A stretch of 64,000 bases of DNA from Halisarca cf. caerulea (GCA_963170055.1 CAUJGJ010000397.1:6342501-6406500), one strand, 5' to 3'; counted from the stretch's first letter, positions 1 through 12,814 are shown. Made by a program: numbers and translations. The notes: a model not told the origin generated them from the sequence alone.

Positions 1-1661
1 CAAATGGTATAATTGCATGATTGGGTAATCTTTCATGAAGAAATGTTTGAAGACATCTGATCATCTCATGGGATACAGAGCAGTTTGGAAAAGCCTTCGA
101 GATAGATATGGCATAATAATAAGGAGGGACACAGTGATGACTATAATGCGTTCTTTAGATCCTAGTGGAGTGGCTGACAGAAGAAGAAGGCGACTACGTA
201 GAAGGACGTATTCAGTGCCGGTATACTCAGTGTTTCATTGCATGCATGCATATTCATACCATATTGTCTGACTCATGCATGTCTGACTCAATATTTTTAG
301 TCAAAGACTGTTCATGAGTGTATGCATGGTACGGTATTATTATAATTATTGTAGGGTCCAAATCACATATGGCATATGGATGGTTACGACAAGTTGAGCC
401 CATTTGGTTTTTGCATCCATGGTTGCATTGATGGGTATGTTAATTGATTGTTGATTATACAATGAAATTTTATTACTATAGCAAAGAGTGATGCTCCAAA
501 CTTTCAGTTTTCCCATGTACTAGCTAGCTGTACATGACATTGTGCGTGACTGTATTATTTAATGGAAAATTAAATTAAAAGCACATGCAATGTTGTGGAA
601 TTGCTTAATTGCATCTGCCATGGAAAGTGCAACCTTGACAATAATAAGTATTATTTAATTTTTCATGATAATATAAATTAAATCATATGCTATAGATAAT
701 TAAAATGTGTTTTCAAATTGATGCATATATGGCACAATACTGCACAGTATATGTAGTGACTTTCTTTGTGTTGCTATATATATATATATATATAATATTA
801 TTATTATGCTTCAAAATTTGTATTGTATGTCATTGACTTGTCATATTAGATACTCGCGGAAGATTTTGTGGCTAAAACTTGCTCCAAGTAACCACAATCC
901 ACATTTCATTCTGAAGTACTACTTGGAATGTGTTGAAAGAATGAAAGGTAGCAGCTGATTAATTGCCTTGTTCCTTAATATCTTAATGCATGCACTTTGT
1001 CAATTAATCAGATCTTCTTCTACTGTCTGATAATATGGGAATTTATTGCCACTTGCAGGCTGTCCAACCCTTATGCGATCTGATTGCGGTACTGAGAATG
1101 TTCATGTGGCTACCTATCACATGGCATTTCGTTCTCTTCATAATGATGTGCTGGCAGGTCAGAAAAGTTTCATTTATGGAAGATCGTCTGCTAACATAGT
1201 GAGTCAATATAATGTGATTTGAAATTATTATCATGTCTTTGATTGTTTAATAATGCAATAGCGCATTGAAGGTTGGTGGTCGCAATTGTGTAAGTCTAAA
1301 ACGCATTGGTGGATTGACTTCTTCAAAGTAAAATTTAGTGCATGATCATATATATATACTCATAAATTCTGAGTATTAAATACCTTAAATGTGCTTCAAT
1401 CTTATAGGGCCTGATCACTGGTGGATTATTTGTGGAATCCAATTGTATTCACAAATGGTCCCTTGCATATGCAGTTGTACATATTCTGAGACATGAACTT
1501 GAGGAGTTTGTCTCGCATTGGAATTCACATCCAATGAGAAAGAACAGGAATGTACTGTGTCCACAGGGAGTGCCAGATGACCTGTTTGATATGCCTGAAA
1601 ATTTTGGTGAGCAATTGAAACATCTTGACTATATAGCACTTAGTAACACTACTGTGTATAT

Positions 1662-1707
<46 letters not shown>

Positions 1708-2021
1708 ATGTGTACTTGCTAATTCTCTTTCAGAGTGTATAAATTCCCGAAAGTAACCTTCATGGGTATCTGGATATTTCTTGTAATAGTGATATTATTA
1801 TGTGTACAGGTTCTACTAATTGTTTGAAGACTGCAGACCCCCATCTTTGGATTCATGGCATGCAAAACACTGCCCCTACCTCTTCCATCGTAACATTCTA
1901 CCCACTGGAATTTCAACATCTTGCTGACAGTGCTTTGCATCTCATTAACATGACACAAAAAGACATTTCTGTTCACAATTGCTGCTTTGTATACTGTTTC
2001 TTGACAACCCTAATGTGTTAG
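1..2021 (+). CDS. Integrase-core (DDE) domain gene, 3' part, at least 7 exons
   Basis: Exons read from splice signals are about (before the window)-220, 355-434, 850-947, 1059-1198, 1262-1327, 1408-1606 and 1810-2021, all joining in frame. The product contains the retroviral-type integrase triad: D in [10 protein letters not shown] in RSDCGTEN and E in RIEGWW. The spacing matches the integrase-like proteins found as single genes in fish and many invertebrates, where the motif RRTYSVPGPNHIWH precedes the first Asp. No stop or frameshift interrupts these exons, and the stop codon is at 2019-2021. The 5' end lies outside the window. No LTR, reverse transcriptase or terminal repeat is seen beside it, so it may be a domesticated or stand-alone gene rather than a live element. 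Any DNA-strand-transfer role is inferred from the family. Confidence 0.8.
1668..1710. repeat. (TG)n microsatellite in intron
   Basis: About 20 TG units lie within the last intron of the integrase-core gene. Confidence 0.9.
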
Positions 2022-2541
2022 ATGAATATGTACAGTCCACAGTGACGTGTGTGTAAACACCTTGGCTATATCACTAATCTTTGTATGATTCAATTAAAAT
2101 GCATGACGAGGAATCTCAATTTCAATTCAATTCAATGCAGCAACATATATGTCACAAAAATAACAGTTTTTAAGAATGATTCATTAAAATCTCATAATCA
2201 TTTATATTAATACATAATTATTATAATAATCACTATAACGACTCTGATTACATACGTATGTAATTCTGCTTGCATGATTCTGTTTCCTATATACTGTATA
2301 ATATGATTGATGATCATCGTCCTTTGATGTCTATATCATCAATAATTTTGAACTTAACAATTTATCAAGGATCAAGTACAGTAATATAGCGTAGCCTGCT
2401 GAATACCCTAAGTCTGCAAACAATTTAAGCTTGCATGTTGCACCAATAAAGAACACAAAAATGCAATCATGTGCATGTGTATGGTTCAGAAATGAACACA
2501 ATTGTTACAGTATAGTTCCTATGCCTCAATCCACTGCAGGA
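2022..2541. other. AT-rich intergenic stretch
   Basis: This stretch lies between two convergent genes (plus to the left, minus to the right). I see no coding signal, terminal repeat or RNA gene here. Confidence 0.5.
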
Positions 2542-2845
2542 TTACCAGAGTTGAAGTATCTGTAGAATTGAAATTTAAATAATCAATTACTACTATCTAA
2601 TATAGTAAAAAATTGAAAATGATTGCATGCTCGTAGCATATGAATATATATCACACAAACCAACCTCTTGAGAAGAAGGCCTCTTAGAATGTCTTGCAGT
2701 GCACTTCAGTATAATTGTGTAAAACTTCGTAAGACGGCGGGAGCCTAGTGCTCTCTTAGGTCTTTGGTCCATTACCAACCTAAATGCATCTTCATCCTTC
2801 AAGCTGTCCTCACAATACTCTATCTACAATATATACATATATATG

Positions 2846-2887
<42 letters not shown>

Positions 2888-3044
2888 TAACAGTTACATG
2901 CTTCAAAATTATTGTCAAATAATACCAGCACCCACCAGCCTGGAGTCTTCCCTTTCCTTGTCAAAAGCTAGCAGTCCAGTGAACGTTTCTAGAGTAACCT
3001 GAAAATGTGAAGAATTGACACTATCACAAAGTTTAACATATACC

Positions 3045-3086
<42 letters not shown>

Positions 3087-6000
3087 CATACATTTATAGT
3101 TAGTTAGTTCAGAGGGGAATACCCTCAGCATCCTGGGAACTATGCAGTAATCTTCTGAAATTGATAATATTGTCTAATTGATCTTTGTTGATTTTGTTTA
3201 GCTGTAATTTGCATGTATGATAGGATCCTGAATTTTAATTTGCTGTATTAAATCCTTATTGGCTTTACTTTAGCTTATGTTTTGTGTATTCTGTATCCAT
3301 GTGAGCACAATATTATATATATATATATATATATACTTGATTATTATGTACACATTATATTATATTGATATGAATTGTGTAAGTGCAGTTGTACACTTAC
3401 TCTACATACTGGCGACAGTTACTAGATTGCATGCAGAAATATTTATGTAATATTTATATAATGTATGTGTGACCTTACTATTCCATAACTGAACACATCG
3501 CTTTTCTGCGAATATTTCCCACTTGCCACTTCACTACCATAGTACCCTTCAGATCGAGCAAAGAATTTGGATGTAAAAAGGGAGCGTCCAGCTTCCTTCT
3601 TGGGAAGTTCAATCGAAAAGCCAAAATCTGCTATACGTCCATTTCCAGCTCCATCAGTCAGGATATTTTGACTAAAAATAGTATGAGTGGAGTTTGCCTT
3701 TGTCATATAATTCTAGTAATCATATACATAATCATACCTTTTGATGTCCTGATGTACCAACGGGGGTGTGGCAGTATGAAGATACACCAGTCCTTTACAT
3801 GTGTCCAGCAGAATTTTGATTCTGCAGTCCCAATCGATGGGGTTTCTCTTCTATTTTCCGAGTAATATTAATCATTATGATTGTAATATCATTGAAAAAT
3901 CAAATCATTTAAAATTGTCACACCTCATGTAGAGCTGCATAGAGGCTGCCTCCATCCATGTATTCAAGAACAATTGAAGGTGGGCATTTGCAGTATCCCA
4001 TAAGGGGTACTAGATTGGGATGTCTGAACCTTCATACAGACAAGGGCTCATTATAAACTTTTGACAGGGCATGTGTGCACGCATACAAAGAATGTGGTAC
4101 ATACACCATGCATATTGTCAGACTGATATACAATTGGACAATAATATTATTATGCATACTTTGTTAGGGTTGATATCTCTGTTGCAAAGACATTACAGTC
4201 AGAACGAGACGATGTCTGTTTGTTAACATCACTGATTGCCTGTATACCCTCCTATAAAAAAAATTAAATGATAGACTTAAAATGAAGTGCAGTCATATAA
4301 GACTTTACGTACACACAACGTCATGTCATATGCAGTAATTACTGTTACAGTAATGAATTCAGAAAATTTTCTAGACTTCAAAGTTTGAATCAGAAAGGAA
4401 ATTGGGACTCACCTCTGTCAAAACTTTCACTGCAACTGTAGTGAAGCGCAATACACCTCTATAAACCTTTCCAAACCCCCCTTCTCCAATCACATTGTCA
4501 CAATTAAAAGAATTTGTAGCATCTTTCAATTCACTGGCTGGGAACTCCATTCCCACAGAGCTATCTGTATATTCAATTTGAAAAAAATGTATTAAAGAGA
4601 TATGACATTAATATGTTGTATAATATTATACATACAATTAAGTTATGCATTATAATTAGAATTCAGACAATTTGAAAATATATTTATGGTAAAATATTAT
4701 ATACCTGCTTTACATTGTTCCTCATGACTGGCAACATTAAAATCACTTCTTAGGTCAATTTCGAGAGGTTGCTTCACGAATTTGTTCCTATAAACTTCTT
4801 CATTGTGAATGGAGAATTAAATTATAATTAATACGCACACATGCACGCATAGTTATTACATGATAAGCTAAGTTTTCTCACCAGGACTTATCTCAACATG
4901 GATGAGCTTTGATTCTACTTGTTCATCATTTTGCATCACGATACACTGATATATACCAGGTTGGCCAACATATAGAACTGGGGTATCTGGGAAAATGCTG
5001 TCACTTCCAAATAACTCCCACACATATCTTGTTTTCAGATTGTGCTTCGATGCAATACAAAAAATTGCATATGACTCCTGAAAACAGGCTACCTGGACTT
5101 TTCCTGGTGTTTGAAAAGCCACAGTGAGAGCTAAAAGTATATATGGTGAAATAAACTTTAGTGGCATTAGGTTTTATGAAGGGAACAGTCTATACCTAAT
5201 ATTGCAATATTTTATTGAATACATCTTACGGAGGTCACAGCTGGAATTCTTGATCTCAAGATAATCTGAAGAATCTGATTTAGGAAGTGTAGCAATCAGC
5301 TCCCCTTCTGACATAGGAAATACATGCAGTCAAACTCATTGAGTATTATAATCTACAGAAATGCATTAGACTAACCAAACGTCAATTGTACCACTTTGTA
5401 GCCATACTGTTCAGGATGAAATATGATATCCCCATCAATAAAACTGTAATGCATTTTGACTTCCTCGGTGAAAATTTGTATGCGAGACTTCACAGTAGTC
5501 AAATCATAGTACTTTTCATGCCCATCAGACACTGTCTTTGCATACTTAACTGCATTATAAGAATGCATGGGATAAGACAATTGTATGTTAACGTTATAGC
5601 AGATTAGTTTTTGCCAAGCTAGTCTAAGTACCTTATTAAAAACAATGTACATGTTCAACTATTATAGTGTACATGGTGTTGATCAATTAAGGGAATTCAT
5701 ACTATTTATCTGAAGCAGTAATTCCTCAATGCAAAATTAATGCAAACACATAAACCATTAGGGAAAACTGAATTTCATCATGGGATAGCACTATAATGGG
5801 TTGGTTCTAGGTCAGATGCCACCAATTACTTAAATTGACAAATGTGTCAATATCAGTTTTTACCATGTGCATGCCTTTTAATCTAATACATAATATAAAT
5901 TTAATGGGTGTCAGGGGAATAAGCAAATTTGCATGTACGTACTATAATATGTAACAATGAGTAAGTCATAATTCAGTATCGAGAAGTCTATTAATAATAT

Positions 6001-7403
6001 GTGGTACATGCAATGCATACTTACCATGCAAGTGCGTAGGTTGTCTGACATCTGGAAGTAGTTGCAGATCACTTTCAAGCACATCTTTGGCTCTTTTTGG
6101 ATTTAATTCATTTTCTAGATCAATGAATTCAGCATCAAACTGATTGGTAGCATTATTCAACTGCTGAGCATTTGCTGATGACCTTGATAATGGTTTCTGT
6201 GTCTTCATGATATTAAAATTAATAAATGTCCCATAAATCAGCATCCCAGTATGCACACACACTCTGACTATAGTATATATATATACAGAATTAATTTTCA
6301 GCTTATGCATCTAAGACATTATTATATGCAACCACTTGCACATGCAAGTGAAGTATAACACGACTATGCAACATGAGGCATAATGTGACATTGATAACAT
6401 AGTTACACTTGTGTACCTGCTTGTCTATGGATGCATGGTCAAGTAAATTATGTCCTGCAGTGGATATCTCATCATCTGAATTGGAATCTTCAGAAGAACT
6501 GCTGTCATAGCCAATTCCCAATCGCAATACTTCTGGGGAAACATGAAGAAAATGAAGGTATGTTCCCAACCTCCATGGCTTCTCAGTGTTCCTCACAACT
6601 AGCTTCTCATTTACTATCCGTGCTCCATTTGATCGGAAAAGTGAGAGTTTTTGCTTGGTGGATACACTCGGGAACTTCAATTTCAATCTATTGACAAGAG
6701 TTTCATAACTGTCACTACAATTTGCCATCACTTCAAAGTATCCCCCGCTCTTCTTATGCAAATTCTTTTTGAAATTTTTCTCCATCAAGCATACTGAAAG
6801 CTGTGAAGATAGTAAATTCAAGATTATAATAGTGTGCTGGAACTATATTATGCATAATAATATATAAAAATCAATCTACCTGATTCAATAAAATTAAATT
6901 AAATATAACTCAGGTTGTTTCCAGGCAAACAAATTAAGTGATATCATCTTGAATGCATGTGAACACCCATCAGAATATATATATATGACATATTATAGTG
7001 TATTACTAATATGAAAAATTCTAGAATAATTATGATTTAAGGCAAATAAAGTCTTCTAATATAATTCTGTTCGTATACCTGTAGCTATTATAGTTTATGT
7101 AAGTGACTAGAATTATATTGGCAGCGTACATTTCTGATTAGTAATAAACAAGTAATTCGAGTTAAAAACTCGTGGGGGCTGCTGCCCCACGCACTCGAAT
7201 CACTTGTAAAGCATTGGAGTGTAAGTGCACAGCTGAACATTAATAGAACATACTGTTTATTGTAACTGAACGATTGTTTTGAAAACAATTGCCATATTTG
7301 GCAATTGTTTTCAAAACAATTCCTCTAACTCATTCCTGTATAAATTCATACTTCTCTATTACTATTATATAAATTCTCTATTATAAGACTTTTCTTCAAA
7401 TCC

Positions 7404-7434
<31 letters not shown>

Positions 7435-8331
7435 CGGACGAGCGTTACACACCGGAAGTCCAAATGAAAACAATATAGGGGCTGCCGCAGGCAGCCCCTA
7501 AAAAAAATTAATATTGATGAACTCGTAAGTATTAAAGAAAATAATAATATTAACCCCTGTTCGAAGTGACACTGTAAATAAGATAAACGTTCAGTTCACA
7601 ACAGTGAATCTATAGATATAGGTACAGTAACTGCAATAGATATAATGATTCAAAAACTTTATTCAACTTATAGGAGCCTGCATGCATGTATTTTCACACA
7701 CCAATCACCTTATTTCATTGACAATGGCTATTATATCCCCGAAAACTGATTGAATATTATTGTTTTGTATTCTGATCTCTCATTTTACTCTATTTTTTGC
7801 TGCATCTCCATTTTTTGGAATCTTTGTACTTCCTCCTTGTTTCTTTTGTGTTTTACCTTTGTCCCTTTTTTCTTTCCTGGGTGCCACTTATAGTAGCCTC
7901 TGGCTAAAGGTTCCCCAGATTAAATAAGAATACCTGATACCTGAAACCTGAAAATTTATCTGCGTGAGTGTATAGTACATGCAGTCACTCACTGAAACTG
8001 TTCTAGTGCTTTCCTGTTTGGATGAGCTTGTACCTGTAGGTGCATGCATAGTTGATAGGGCGGACCTATTTGCCATCAGATTCTTCTTCGCTCTCTTTGT
8101 AATATCGGATGTAGGTGATTGGATTCTGGACCTGCTCGCTAATTTCTTCGCTCGTTTCACGATATCCGACGTAGATAACTCGATTCCCGATTTGCTCCCA
8201 AAAACCGATTCGTCTAACTCATCATTTTCACTGTCATCTTCGGACTCTCCATCTACTAGCAATTTTTGGGCCACATTCTTTACGTTTTTGCCTAAATCAA
8301 TAATCTCTCTCGCTAATCTCTTTCTCGCCAT
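2542..8331 (-). CDS. Ig-domain Pelle/IRAK-like protein kinase, 15 exons
   Basis: Exons on the minus strand: 8331-7993, 6800-6417, 6196-6025, 5549-5376, 5307-5230, 5130-4882, 4797-4705, 4564-4413, 4251-4160, 4029-3924, 3850-3738, 3671-3479, 2998-2936, 2823-2665 and 2559-2542. Lengths total 2385 nt (794 residues) and every phase matches. Residues 1-113 are basic/acidic low complexity. About 114-220 is an unrecognised globular region. About 383-466 is Ig-like, with the pattern VQVACF...YVWELF...GIYQCIV. The kinase starts near 500 with the ELKDATNSF preface typical of Pelle/IRAK/RLK kinases. It has GEGGFG (523), VAVK (Lys 543), DFG (666) and a KSDVFSYG helix. The catalytic loop reads HQD instead of HRD, and the APE site reads GSE. 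No signal peptide or membrane segment is evident, so a cytoplasmic Ig-kinase is likely. The death domain of classical IRAKs is absent. Confidence 0.85.
3047..3090. repeat. (CA)n/(TA)n microsatellite in kinase intron
   Basis: Short CA and TA tracts lie between kinase exons 12 and 13. TA tracts also occur near 2845-2880 and 3315-3335. Confidence 0.8.
7149..7505 (+). mobile_element. Hairpin-ended non-autonomous element, copy E1 (HINE-like)
   Basis: The left end, 7149-7207, folds on itself: CAAGTAATTCGAGT pairs with ACTCGAATCACTTG around an inner CGTGGGG/CCCCACG stem. The centre carries a (TA)n tract near 7408-7434. The right end is a GC hairpin (GGGGCTGCC/GGCAGCCCC) followed by an A run. It shares about 90% or more with copy E2 at 43345. 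It lies in intron 1 of the kinase gene. No target duplication is visible. Confidence 0.75.
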
Positions 8332-8379
8332 TTTCAGGACATGCAATCTGCATGAGTCAAAGCATCTCAGCTTTTAGCC

Positions 8380-8519
8380 CCGTACATGAACCATAGACCG
8401 GCTCGTACACCACAACTCGGCTCGTACACCATGTTTCGGCCCATACGCGCTTCGGCCCGTATGACCCCTCTCGGCCACCATAAAAAACAATATAGGGCCG
8501 CCTTCCGGCGGCCCAAAAA
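8380..8519. repeat. GC-rich short repeats plus right-end hairpin module (E6)
   Basis: 8380-8470 holds imperfect repeats of CGGCTCGTACACCA-like units. 8485-8519 carries AACAATATAGGG followed by the GCCGCC/GGCGGC hairpin and AAAAA, the same right end as the other hairpin elements. No left-end module is recognised nearby, so this is a partial or diverged copy. It sits just upstream of the kinase start. Confidence 0.55.
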
Positions 8520-8539
8520 GTTATCATTAGTGCTAGCTA

Positions 8540-9900
8540 AAGAGAGAGGCTGACCTGCTTGTATCAATCGCACCATCTAAACGCCTCCCCGGAGAGGCTG
8601 TATCTTCCTTGCTCACAGGGGGGTAGGGGCTCCAGAGCCTTCTGCTTGTCTGGGAGCAGGAGATAGTGAGTCATGCCATCTATCTCATGTCGTCACAGGA
8701 TCCACTCATGGAGGCAGTGCGCAAGCACTCGCTTCTGTGGGCGGAGAAGAGTACCTTCAGCTTGTTTCCAACAGCAAGCAAAATCCTGCGTGGGGCTGGA
8801 CGTGAGGTGGAGTGGACAGCTAACCCTCCATCGGGTCGGATGAGGATCCTTCGGGAACTTCGGAAGGCTCAGATGTCTCAATTGCAACTTAGAGCTGCTC
8901 ACAAAAGTCATCAGGGGAAATTCTTGAGTGACATGCGTTCAAACATGTCTCTCAATGTTGACTTGTCGTTTCGGTGGATGTGCAAAGGTCAGCTCCGAAG
9001 CACAACGGAAAGCCTTATCATCGCCGCTCAGGACGACTGTCTTTACACGAGATCGTTTAAGGCTAATTGCATGAAACAGGCAGGCGTAACACACTGCCGT
9101 CATTGTGGAGAGGGAATTGAGACCATCAAGCACATCTTGAACCAGTGCAAGAAGAAGGGATTTAATCTCTATATGGAGAGGCACAATAAGGCTTTGCAGG
9201 TCGTGTACTACGACATCTGTAGGCATTATGGGTTTGAGGTGCAGCTGAGATGGTGGAAAGTGAGTCCCGTTCCTGTAACCGAAAATGAGCGAGCTAAGGT
9301 GTTGTGGGACGTACCCATCCCCACGGACATTGAGATTGTCGCCCGTCGACCTGACATCCTCTTGCAGGATAAAGAGACCAGGAAACTTTAAATTATTGAC
9401 ATGGCAGTGGCCTGGGACTCTATACAAACAGAGCGGCGTGGTGAGAAGTTGTCCAAGTACGGCCCCCTTAGCGCAGACCTTCGAAGGCAGTTTCCCGGTT
9501 ATTCCGTGGTTATTGTCCCGGTGGTCCTGGGCTCATTAGGTGTAGTGTCCAACCACTTGGTCAAGGACCTATGCCGTCTACCTCCGTACGGAGTTGCTAA
9601 AGCGTGGGAAAGCGTCACGGGGATGCAGCGCTCTGTGCTGTGTTCCACTGTACAGATATTGAGGACGCATCTTACAGCTGCCGAGCTGGTGGCCTGAACC
9701 TCTATGAGGATCTGCCGCTAGTCCCCGACCTGTGAGGACCGCTTTTCCCATATCCGAGGCAGAGCTATCTTTTCTGACTGATATGAAGGCGCTGAAAGAC
9801 GTGCCCGATAACGGTGAGGGGACTGATGGAAATCCAGGAAAAAGCCTGGGTCGATAAGGCCACACAAAGTTAATTTAATGTTTCTGGTCTGCATGCGGGT
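8540..9900 (+). pseudogene. 5'-truncated non-LTR retrotransposon, RLE type (C-terminus and 3' UTR)
   Basis: Reading frame 8666-9697 encodes the end of a reverse-transcriptase polyprotein. It has a cysteine/histidine knuckle (CRHCGEGIETIKHILNQC, 9091-9144) followed by a restriction-like endonuclease segment with RPDILLQDK and then IIDMAVAWDS. This order is typical of R2/NeSL-like non-LTR elements that cut DNA with a PD-(D/E)xK domain. The polymerase domain is missing, as expected for incomplete reverse transcription. A TAA stop at 9389-9391 interrupts the frame just before the second endonuclease aspartate, so it is not functional. The 3' UTR continues to A-rich sequence near 9935. Confidence 0.75.
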
Positions 9901-9952
9901 CGAAAAAAACTAAAGGATAAGATAGGATAAGGAAAAAAAAAAGGAAAAAGTA

Positions 9953-11748
9953 GTGTCCTGGACGGATTCAAACCATGACATCTTTTACTGTGTAGATCCA
10001 TCTGTGGTTCGAACCAACACAAACGTTGGTTCACACAGTTCACACAGTACGTTCACGCACATGCGTAGAACTTCGATCGGGCGCCTTTCACCACGTGGCG
10101 AAGAGTCAGTGGACGAGTCGACTTCATTCGATTTGAGTTGTCGGGATCGAAGTCCAGGATCTATGCGCGTATTCAGACGATTTCTTTGTGTGACTTTATT
10201 AATGTTAGTTTCAATCCAGGTGTGCATTGGTGCGAAGATTATTAGGGAATGGGGGCTGGTTGAAGTAAACAGCATTTCAACTGTGGCAGAACTTTTCAAT
10301 GATTTGGCTATTGGCAGAATCGAAAGTGGGGATGGATTCCGCCTTCCTGAACACTACTCCGATGCTCCATTTAGCTGCAGTATCGCCCATACCATATCGG
10401 GGAAGTTTCAATCGCTGCCTAACAATGTTAAAGTTCAAGATGCCATTGAGTTTGGGAAGTTTTTCAAGTTCGTTCTTGACTTTACCGAGCCTACTTCGCG
10501 GGCACCTAAAAATGCACTTTCCCTATTGATGGCCAACGCTAGTAAGCCGATGTGGCCTGAAAAGTATGAACTAAGTCGAAAAAACAACCGTCAAGCCCTG
10601 CACAATGCAATCATTGAATGGCTTCAAGAAAAGAAACTTGGATGGTCAAAAGAAAGCCTTTCATCAATTGGTAAACCTTTTGTATTACAGCTGGGGGATA
10701 TTCTCTGGCAGCTGGATGGGCACCATGACAAATTGGGTGCACAACAATGTGCAGTGCCTCATGTGCTTTCAATATTTGTTGGATACAATGAACCAGAGAG
10801 TTACAAGCGAAAGCGACCCAACTTAAAGAGGGAACATGTCCATTCCATGTCACAGACTTTGTTCAGTATACTGCAACAGGTAAGATTATTGCAATTGTGT
10901 ATAATTATTATTATCCTTTGTTGTATTACCTGGACATTTGTGACTTTGAGATATTACGTGTGAGGGTGTATGTGCTAGCTCGATCAAAGTCATTCTGTGC
11001 CATTTCTGCAGGGATGGCTTACATCATCAAAGTGGTCAGAAATTCGAGAAGCCATAAAACTTGTAGCTGAACATCTGCACAAGTATTGCACTTACCTTGA
11101 AGCTCAAAATAAAAAAGTTTTATCGCTTCAACATTCCTCCAATCCAGCAAGAAGTAGTGTTGATGCTATTTCTCTGTACACACTTCCTGTTGTGAATTCA
11201 CAATCGCTATCCACACTAGGTACGTCTATGGTACGTTCACTAATGAGAAGGAACGCCCTTCTCTTAACTCATCTGCTGAAAAAGGTAGTCATGGTATGCC
11301 TTTTAATCCTTCTGGCCAGTTTGCTCGAAATGTGGCAAAAACACTCAAGTGTACAGAATGTGGCAAACCACGCATTCTCTATGCGTCTCGGAAACTCCCA
11401 TTTCAAGACCAAGTTGATTTGGATGCTGCAGTGAGTGATATGTTGTACACCTGTGGAATGAACCTCCAAGATTGTATCCCAGCTTTGCCACCAGAATCAG
11501 TCAAAGAACATATATTTCAAAGGGTGTTTGTGAGGAAAAACATGAGCTGCAATACACGTATTGAGACACCTTATTTCTCGTCAGAATGCTTTGATATTGT
11601 TTGTAGTCATTGTGGCACCAGTGACAGTCTACTCCCACAAAGTGAAAATCCTGATATGTATCCATTATGTACGTTCTGCCATGCTGATCCTACTAAAAAG
11701 GGGATATTGAAGAGAAAACGTAAACTTGCTGTGGATTCACAAGTTTGA
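9953..11748 (+). CDS. Uncharacterised protein with cysteine-rich C-terminus, 2 exons, frame break
   Basis: Exon 1 runs to about 10879 (donor GTAAGA) and exon 2 starts about 11012 after CTGCAG. The upstream start is uncertain. The long frame opens at 9953, but a 3' splice site ends at 10219, so exon 1 may be an internal exon. Exon 2 reads in one frame to about 11215 and then continues in another, ending at 11748. This is one frameshift or a missed tiny intron. The C-terminal part contains CTECGKPR, C...CGM, CSHCG and CTFCH, suggesting zinc ribbons, and ends in a basic KRKRK tail. I do not recognise the family by name. Similar CxxCGKPR-type C-termini occur in lineage-expanded invertebrate proteins. 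Confidence 0.5.
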
Positions 11749-11945
11749 ACTTTTATCATGCATCAGCTTGCTTTGCTTTAGCATTTGTGTTTATCTTGGC
11801 ATTCACACTATGTACGTATAAGCCATCATTTTATCTGTTTCAGCTGCAGTTACATGTCCTCATGCACTTTTTGCATATTGAGTTTTTAACTTTGACATTG
11901 ACCAGATATGGCTACTTGTGCATGTGCATGGTTTTGACATGATTG

Positions 11946-11978
<33 letters not shown>

Positions 11979-12466
11979 CTGGTGACCTGACCAATTTTCA
12001 GTGATGACCAGGACCAGAAACATAAAATTAACTTTGTGTGGCCTAAACTGGAGAGATCCGGGCCATACATGGCATACGGTGCAGGCCAAGTTAATGCCTG
12101 GACCCGAGAGCCATTAAGTTATGAACTTGACTTGTCGTGGTTCCGTACAGAGGCTGACCTGCTCGCTCACTGTGCTTCAAGTTCAGTAAGTCACAGAAAG
12201 TGACACTCAATTCTATTTAGACATTTCTGAGAGTTTTGGCTTGATTTCAATCAGTCAATCCCTTAATTTATTGGTGTCAATTAAGCAAAGAAAAAAAATT
12301 TGCAATGAAATTAGCCATTTCTTGTCACATGGAATACCTCAAAAAGCGGCATCCTCAAACATAGCTAGTTTCATCATAGATAGTAAGTTGTAGTAAGGGT
12401 GACATTTTTGATTTTATTGGTGACCAATTAAACCAGCCACCTTAAAACCCATAACCACCCATTAAA
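11749..12466. other. Intergenic; poly-A tract and retroelement-tail-like motif
   Basis: An A run of about 31 lies at 11948-11978. The minus-strand sequence around 12005-12045 shares about 34 bases (GGCCACACAAAGTTAATTT onward) with 9857-9892 in the 3' UTR of the non-LTR relic. This suggests a short retroposed tail. No gene is seen. Confidence 0.5.
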
Positions 12467-12529
12467 CAAGTGATTTGAGTTTGAAAAACTCGTGGGCCTC
12501 CTACGGCCCTGGAAACTCAGATCACTTGG
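12467..12529 (+). mobile_element. Left-end folded module only (E7) of the hairpin element family
   Basis: CAAGTGATTTGAGT pairs with ACTCAGATCACTTG around GGGCCTCC...GGCCCT. The right-end hairpin is missing, so this is a solo terminus or truncated copy. Confidence 0.55.
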
Positions 12530-12589
12530 AAATCATCCTCACGGAATTGAAAGATTGGATGGGTTTGTGTAGACTAAGTGTTGTATGAT

Positions 12590-12591
12590 AA

Positions 12592-12647
<56 letters not shown>

Positions 12648-12814
12648 AGTGTGTGTGTGTGTGTGTGTATGTGTGTGTGTGTATGTGTGTACCAGTTTCT
12701 GGAACTATTGTGTTCTATTGTGCTTCTTGTTCACACAAAGACTAAATGAAATCCCAAATGGAAAGGATGATGAGTTTAATAGCATTATTGTGCTTGTGAA
12801 TTAATGTATTCATG

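Noticed and set aside
7979..8377. 132-codon plus-strand frame opposite kinase exon 1
   Set aside because: The minus frame splices in phase to the rest of the kinase gene. The plus frame is its shadow.
8939..9427. 162-codon minus-strand frame opposite the non-LTR relic
   Set aside because: The plus strand has recognisable knuckle and endonuclease motifs. The minus frame has none.
10163..10220. Possible signal peptide MRVFRRFLCVTLLML in the unrecognised gene
   Set aside because: A 3' splice site ends at 10219 directly after it, so this stretch may be intron. Secretion is not supported.
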